From Runella zeae DSM 19591 (GTDB taxonomy: Bacteria > Bacteroidota > Bacteroidia > Cytophagales > Spirosomataceae), in NCBI RefSeq assembly GCF_000423565.1, contig NZ_AUIF01000035.1, positions 62,001 through 126,000 of the forward strand: 64,000 nucleotides of DNA. Direction: 5' to 3'. A program made the position numbers and the translations under genes. How positions within the stretch are numbered: position 1 is the first letter of the stretch; each line of letters starts with the position of its first letter. Shown piece by piece: positions 63,344 through 64,000 of the stretch. Below the pieces are notes generated by a model, which was given only the letters and a program-made list of their open reading frames with translations, was not told the origin of the DNA and searched no databases.

Positions 63344-64000
63344 CTACTTCTTCAAATTTGCCAAAAACTCAATTACGTCGCGTATTTCGCGTTTAGAGAG
63401 TAGCGAACCCATTGGGGGCATACCTGAAGGCATATTTTCGCGTTTGGCAATACGTCCTACTGGAATTACCAAAGGTTCGGCATCGGAAGTCGTAAGGGTT
63501 AATTCTTCGGCGGTTTCTTTGGCTAATGTGCCATTTACTACATTTCCGTCTTTGAGGGTCAGCATTACGGAGCCAAAACCCGGCGCAATCCGCGCACTTG
63601 GTTCGACAAGGGCTTGGAGAAGTTGCTCACGGGTGAGTACGTCGCCAATGTGCGTGAGAGCGGGCCCCACCGCGCCGCCCGTGTTGCCAATCGCATGGCA
63701 GCGTACACATTGAGCGGTAGAGTTGGAGTTGAAGATATTACGTCCTGCAAAGCGATTTCCGCCAAAAAGCGTTTCGGCGTATTCGTCCAAAGCCGAAGCG
63801 TTTGGTTTTAAGGTTGCCATTTTGGTTTTGAGCGCCGCTACACCCGATGCCTCTACTGCTTCTTTGAGTTCGAGGGAAAGATTGGGCGAAAGTTTTTTGT
63901 CTTTGAGTTGGTCAATCAAGCCGTCTAAAATCACTTGTGTTTTGTCGGCCTCCATTTTGCCAAGTACTTCGAGCATTTTTTGCTGTTCGCGTACCGAACC
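63344..64000 (-). CDS. C-terminal part of a PVC-type cytochrome c domain protein
   Basis: The frame is open to the right edge (about 219 codons seen, no start in the window). It ends with a class of cytochrome c domain found in large membrane dehydrogenases of planctomycete/verrucomicrobial type, also common in Cytophagales: heme motif CVRCH, axial-ligand regions SGMPPMGSLLSKREIRDVIEFLANLKK, and GPALTHIGDVLTREQLLQALVEPSARIAPGF. It probably carries electrons from a periplasmic sugar-type dehydrogenase; its N-terminal domains lie beyond the window. Confidence 0.82.
   Translation of the reverse strand, partial: GSVREQQKMLEVLGKMEADKTQVILDGLIDQLKDKKLSPNLSLELKEAVEASGVAALKTKMATLKPNASALDEYAETLFGGNRFAGRNIFNSNSTAQCVRCHAIGNTGGAVGPALTHIGDVLTREQLLQALVEPSARIAPGFGSVMLTLKDGNVVNGTLAKETAEELTLTTSDAEPLVIPVGRIAKRENMPSGMPPMGSLLSKREIRDVIEFLANLKK

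Overview
The window looks like chromosomal DNA of a Bacteroidota bacterium, most likely a Cytophagales relative of Runella, Spirosoma or Dyadobacter (inference). The support is two SusC/SusD pairs, an ECF sigma/FecR/STN-SusC relay, DUF4249 and DUF3179 proteins, GMC oxidoreductases with a gluconate-2-dehydrogenase-3 partner, a split two-component propeller kinase and a PVC-type cytochrome c. I saw no rRNA, tRNA or CRISPR array.

Region 1 (1-16.8 kb) is a plus-strand envelope cluster. It encodes two exported proteins with vanadium haloperoxidase/PAP2 motifs, three carboxymuconolactone decarboxylase (AhpD-like) paralogs, two TonB-dependent receptors, an MFS transporter, two outer-membrane beta-barrels, a DUF3179 protein, an NTF2-like protein and small exported proteins. 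A sigma-54-like -24/-12 site separates the second half (TonB receptor and second haloperoxidase) from the first. The joint function is not known to me; oxidation or detoxification of an imported small molecule fits the parts.

Region 2 (17-24 kb) has two paralogous GMC oxidoreductases, one with a Tat-exported small subunit, plus a DUF1080 protein and a Uma2 nuclease-fold protein. This resembles the sugar 3-dehydrogenase / 3-keto-glycoside hydrolase route. Large perfect palindromes, some inside a 153-bp tandem duplication, sit at the convergent gene ends.

Region 3 (23.8-46.9 kb) is a polysaccharide utilisation locus for a uronic-acid-containing glycan: LacI regulator, GH88 unsaturated glucuronyl hydrolase, ECF sigma and FecR with a frameshifted SusC and a SusD, DUF1080 hydrolase, an E2-like acyltransferase, a second intact SusC/SusD, a heparinase II/III-like lyase, a BNR-repeat lyase-like protein and a putative alpha/alpha-barrel enzyme. 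An identical 29-bp LacI-type operator lies between lacI and GH88 and again upstream of the second SusC, so half of the locus is probably LacI-controlled and the other half sigma/anti-sigma-controlled.

Region 4 (47-58.1 kb) holds a second ECF sigma with a truncated partner, lgt, a phosphate-selective-porin-like protein, a voltage-sensor K+ channel, a propeller histidine kinase with its LuxR-type response regulator, a divergent secreted trefoil-like protein preceded by paired inverted repeats, and a TrpB2-type synthase.

Region 5 (58.3-62.2 kb) looks acquired and scarred: an AT-rich orphan NACHT NTPase ending in a pentapeptide-repeat tail encoded by a 15-bp minisatellite, a decayed IS982-like transposase, and the C-terminal stump of a TonB receptor followed by its DUF4249 partner. 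The NACHT gene is the best candidate here for an undescribed, probably anti-phage, system. The window closes with a convergent terminator and the C-terminus of a cytochrome c domain protein.
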